Shown here piece by piece: positions 61,463 through 64,000 of a stretch of DNA of 64,000 nt. This stretch comes from JAHDHW01 sp965220465. Its GTDB lineage: Bacteria; Bacteroidota; Bacteroidia; Chitinophagales; Saprospiraceae. The stretch's first letter is position 1. Every line of letters starts with the position of its first letter. The notes beneath the pieces are model-generated. The model did no database searches and was not told the DNA's origin. It saw only the letters and a program-made list of their open reading frames with translations. The translations under genes were made by a program, and so were the position numbers. The stretch is from the NCBI GenBank assembly GCA_965220465.1, contig CBDCPZ010000007.1:1-64000 (forward strand), written 5' to 3'.

Positions 61463-64000
61463 TTACGCTGGAATTTCAATTGTGATCGAAGTTCCTTTTC
61501 CTGGACTACTATTGATATCAATAGTTCCGGAAAGAGCACTTACGCGGGTACTCATACTATTTAATCCAAACGAATGTCCTAATGTATTTTCTATTTCAAA
61601 TCCTTTTCCATTGTCCTCAATTGTCAGTATAATTGCATCCGTGTATTTCATCAATTGCAAAGTGGCTTTTGATGCTTCTGCATGTTTCAAAACATTATTA
61701 ATCGCTTCCTGAGTAATTCGGAACAGGCTTAGTTCCTGATACGGTGCAAGGCGAACTTTTTGTAGATTATTATAAAAAACAAATGTTGTATCCACCGTTC
61801 CAGCTAAATCCTCCAACAAGCTTTCAATGGTCATCACGTAGCCAAAATCCACAATAGATTGCGGCATCAGGTTATGAGCGATATTTCGGCTTTCATCAAT
61901 AGCGTTGTTTAGGAATTTTATACCTTTTTGGAACTTTATTTTATAACTGTCATCGATTTGTGTAATGGCATTTTTCAAATAGTTTAGGTTTAAGGATGCA
62001 GTAGTCAGATTTTGCCCTAAACTATCGTGTAATTCTTTTGAAATGCGTTTCCTTTCCCGGTCTTCCGTTTCCAATATTTTTGAGATCATCTGCTCATTAG
62101 CTTTCTTTTTAAAAGTGATATCCCGAGCAACAAATAATAATTTTTCACAGTTTCCATTTTCATTTAAAATTGGTGATATATTGATATCCATATAATTTTT
62201 TTCACCACTTGGAGTTTGGTATTCATCTTCGAATGTACAGGTCTTTTTGGTCACTAAAACTTGTTTAAGCAGCGTTCGAATTTCTTTCGTTTTTCGTTTT
62301 GGATGTTTTAAAATAAGGCGATGGTAATATTCAATTTCTTTCTTGTAAAGCCTGTTGATACTCAGGTCCATTCCAGCTTTTTTCCAGGCGTCCTTAAAAC
62401 TATCGTTGACTTGTTCGAGGACAATTTTTCCATCATTCTCAATATTAAAAATTGCCATTTGGTCTTTTGTCCCATTGAAGATTGAACTCATTCTTTTTTC
62501 ACTTTGTATCAATTGATTCTTTGCTTTCGCATTTTCTGTAATATTTCTGGCAACATACAAAACCTGAACACATTTTCCGTTTTCCAGAATTGGGGAAACT
62601 ACTGTTTCAAAAACTGCTTCTTCCTGGTTATTTAGAGTTTGAGATAGTCGATTTTGAAAAATGATTCTTTTCTGTTCTTTTATCGCTTGGTCTATCGTTT
62701 TGATTCTCCTTTTTATTCGATCTTCAGGCTCCTTAAGATGAACTCTGAAAAATTGGCCGGCCTCTAAACCAATGATTTTGTCATTATCCTTTACACCGGA
62801 ATATTTTTTTATAAATTCCATCCCGGGATCGTTAATAGACTCTATAATGTATTGGTTATCAGGACTTATTTTGAACAGACAAATAAAGTCCATGTTGTTA
62901 TTATAAATCGTGGCCAGTCGTTGTTCACTAGCGACAATCGCATTCTCTGCAATCTTCTTTTGGGTGATATCCTGGGTGACAAAAAGAAGATAATTACAAT
63001 CTCCTTTCGGATTGATAATCGGGATTAGGTTCGCATCATAAGCAAAGAATTCATTTCCTTTGAATGGGATCGGGACAATACCTTGATAATGAATCTCTTT
63101 TTTAGATTTAACTAACTGCTCAAAATCTTTTATTCTCTTATTAACCAACTCATCGTCGTACCTGGCAACATTTTTATAAAAAAAAGCTAACTCCATACCG
63201 ATTAATTGTTCAAGGTCGAATTCAGGCATTACCATTTTAATAGCTTCAATTGTTGTTTTATTGAGCGACTCGATGTAAAATTTATTTCCGTTTTCAACAC
63301 GGAATAAGCCAACAAATTCATTGGTATTATTGTAGATCATTGCCAATTGCTCTTCCGAGTCTTTTAATGCTTTTTCTCCTTTTATTCGTTGGATAACGTT
63401 TGTGATCATAATTCCCGAAAAACGAAGTAAAGCTTCCAAATCTTTTTGCCATTCTTCAATTGGACTTAATGCATCATATCCAATAAAACCTATGACCTTA
63501 TCTTCTACTATTAAAGGAACATGGATCTGAGATTGAATTTTACGATTTTGTAAATCCATTTTCAAAGGCAATGCTTCTTCAGGTATGTTGTCAGGTTTTT
63601 TTATTATTATTAATTCATTATTTTTAATCTTATTCATGAACCATGGGAAATCAACAAAAGGAACATTTTGGTATACATCTTTTATTGAATCAATTCCTGG
63701 TTTAAACCATTCATGATGAATACTTCCATCATTATTTTCATTGGAAAGTAAAACCAAAAAAGCCCGGTCAAAATCTAAGAATTCGCAGATCTGTTTTAAA
63801 GTGTTATTAAGACCTTGTTCCAAAGCATCCAATGGAAGGTTGATAAATTTTGCAGATATTTTCGTCACCAAGCTTTCAAAATTATATCGATAATCCAGCT
63901 CCTTTTGAGCTTTTTTCTGTTGGGTAATATCCCGGACAAAACCAGCAACCATTTGCTCGCCATTAAATTGGATAAGACTTAGGTTGCAGGATAAATCGAT
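61463..64000 (-). CDS. Multi-PAS/GAF sensor histidine kinase (NarX/DegS type, partial, 5' end outside window)
   Basis: The frame is open to the window edge, so an N-terminal PAS domain continues outside. In order: the end of a PAS/PAC unit, a GAF domain (~residues 25-190 counting from 63952), three PAS domains (~200-615, each ending in a FVTQDIT, YVARNIT or FVARDIT motif), HisKA_3 (KELHDSLGQNL with the phospho-His), and a HATPase_c with N box ITQEAINNVLKHA and G box IEDNGKGFE. It appears soluble in the part seen. It would phosphorylate the NarL-type regulator encoded next. Confidence 0.9.
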   Translation of the reverse strand: MDLSCNLSLIQFNGEQMVAGFVRDITQQKKAQKELDYRYNFESLVTKISAKFINLPLDALEQGLNNTLKQICEFLDFDRAFLVLLSNENNDGSIHHEWFKPGIDSIKDVYQNVPFVDFPWFMNKIKNNELIIIKKPDNIPEEALPLKMDLQNRKIQSQIHVPLIVEDKVIGFIGYDALSPIEEWQKDLEALLRFSGIMITNVIQRIKGEKALKDSEEQLAMIYNNTNEFVGLFRVENGNKFYIESLNKTTIEAIKMVMPEFDLEQLIGMELAFFYKNVARYDDELVNKRIKDFEQLVKSKKEIHYQGIVPIPFKGNEFFAYDANLIPIINPKGDCNYLLFVTQDITQKKIAENAIVASEQRLATIYNNNMDFICLFKISPDNQYIIESINDPGMEFIKKYSGVKDNDKIIGLEAGQFFRVHLKEPEDRIKRRIKTIDQAIKEQKRIIFQNRLSQTLNNQEEAVFETVVSPILENGKCVQVLYVARNITENAKAKNQLIQSEKRMSSIFNGTKDQMAIFNIENDGKIVLEQVNDSFKDAWKKAGMDLSINRLYKKEIEYYHRLILKHPKRKTKEIRTLLKQVLVTKKTCTFEDEYQTPSGEKNYMDINISPILNENGNCEKLLFVARDITFKKKANEQMISKILETEDRERKRISKELHDSLGQNLTTASLNLNYLKNAITQIDDSYKIKFQKGIKFLNNAIDESRNIAHNLMPQSIVDFGYVMTIESLLEDLAGTVDTTFVFYNNLQKVRLAPYQELSLFRITQEAINNVLKHAEASKATLQLMKYTDAIILTIEDNGKGFEIENTLGHSFGLNSMSTRVSALSGTIDINSSPGKGTSITIEIPA

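Noticed and set aside
1..64000. tRNA, rRNA or riboswitch genes
   Set aside because: No cloverleaf, rRNA core sequence or known riboswitch consensus was noticed on reading; a covariance-model search was not possible here.

Overview
The window is AT-rich DNA from a member of the Bacteroidota, most likely a Saprospiria/Lewinella-like marine or environmental bacterium. This rests on type IX secretion signatures (PorP/SprF-like protein, SprB-like repeats, type A and type B C-terminal sorting domains), a Bacteroidota-type (T6SS-iii) type VI secretion cluster with tssN/tssO-like genes, CHAT-TPR proteins and ECF sigma factors of Bacteroidota style. No tRNA, rRNA or CRISPR array was seen. The species assignment is inference.

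Region 1 (1-24.95 kb) is a type VI secretion locus on the + strand. It opens with the C-terminus of a type B T9SS-exported adhesin and a PorP/SprF-like protein that carries an unusual periplasmic coiled-coil extension. Then come tssO-, tssN- and tssK-like genes; sheath tssB/tssC; hcp (tssD); vgrG (tssI); a PAAR tip with an extension; two candidate effector/immunity pairs (a 1004-aa cell-wall amidase with a lipoprotein, and a 445-aa DUF3289-like protein with a membrane protein); a spacer region with recombination-like inverted repeats; and baseplate tssE/F/G plus the ATPase clpV (tssH). TssJ/L/M and recognisable TssP/Q/R are absent.

Region 2 (25-29.8 kb) holds an M23 endopeptidase gene, an intact IS200/IS605 tnpA element between hairpins, a decayed WD40 fragment and unassigned genes.

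Region 3 (29.8-45.3 kb) looks like a self-contained sigma-factor regulon. A leftward operon (secreted subtilisin-like protease, TPR-CHAT cysteine-protease-like protein, TPR adenylate/guanylate cyclase) diverges from an ECF sigma gene and a membrane TPR partner. A set of secreted or surface proteins follows. Six promoters share one motif, TATTACC, 13 nt, then TGCAATAAA-like, with invariant spacing. They stand before the protease operon, the sigma gene itself, three small or secreted genes and an OmpA protein.

Region 4 (45.3-56.3 kb) is a graveyard and accessory stretch: small lipoproteins, a decayed MORN/YwqK-like gene next to a decayed IS200 element, an IS110 fragment abutting a broken TPR gene, a broken groEL 3' fragment, and intact genes for an MBL-fold hydrolase, a DUF4136-like lipoprotein, a UPF0114-like membrane protein and a TPR-like protein.

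Region 5 (56.4-64 kb) carries a second ECF sigma/membrane-TPR pair facing a second CHAT protein, and a NarL-type two-component system whose multi-PAS sensor kinase runs off the right edge.
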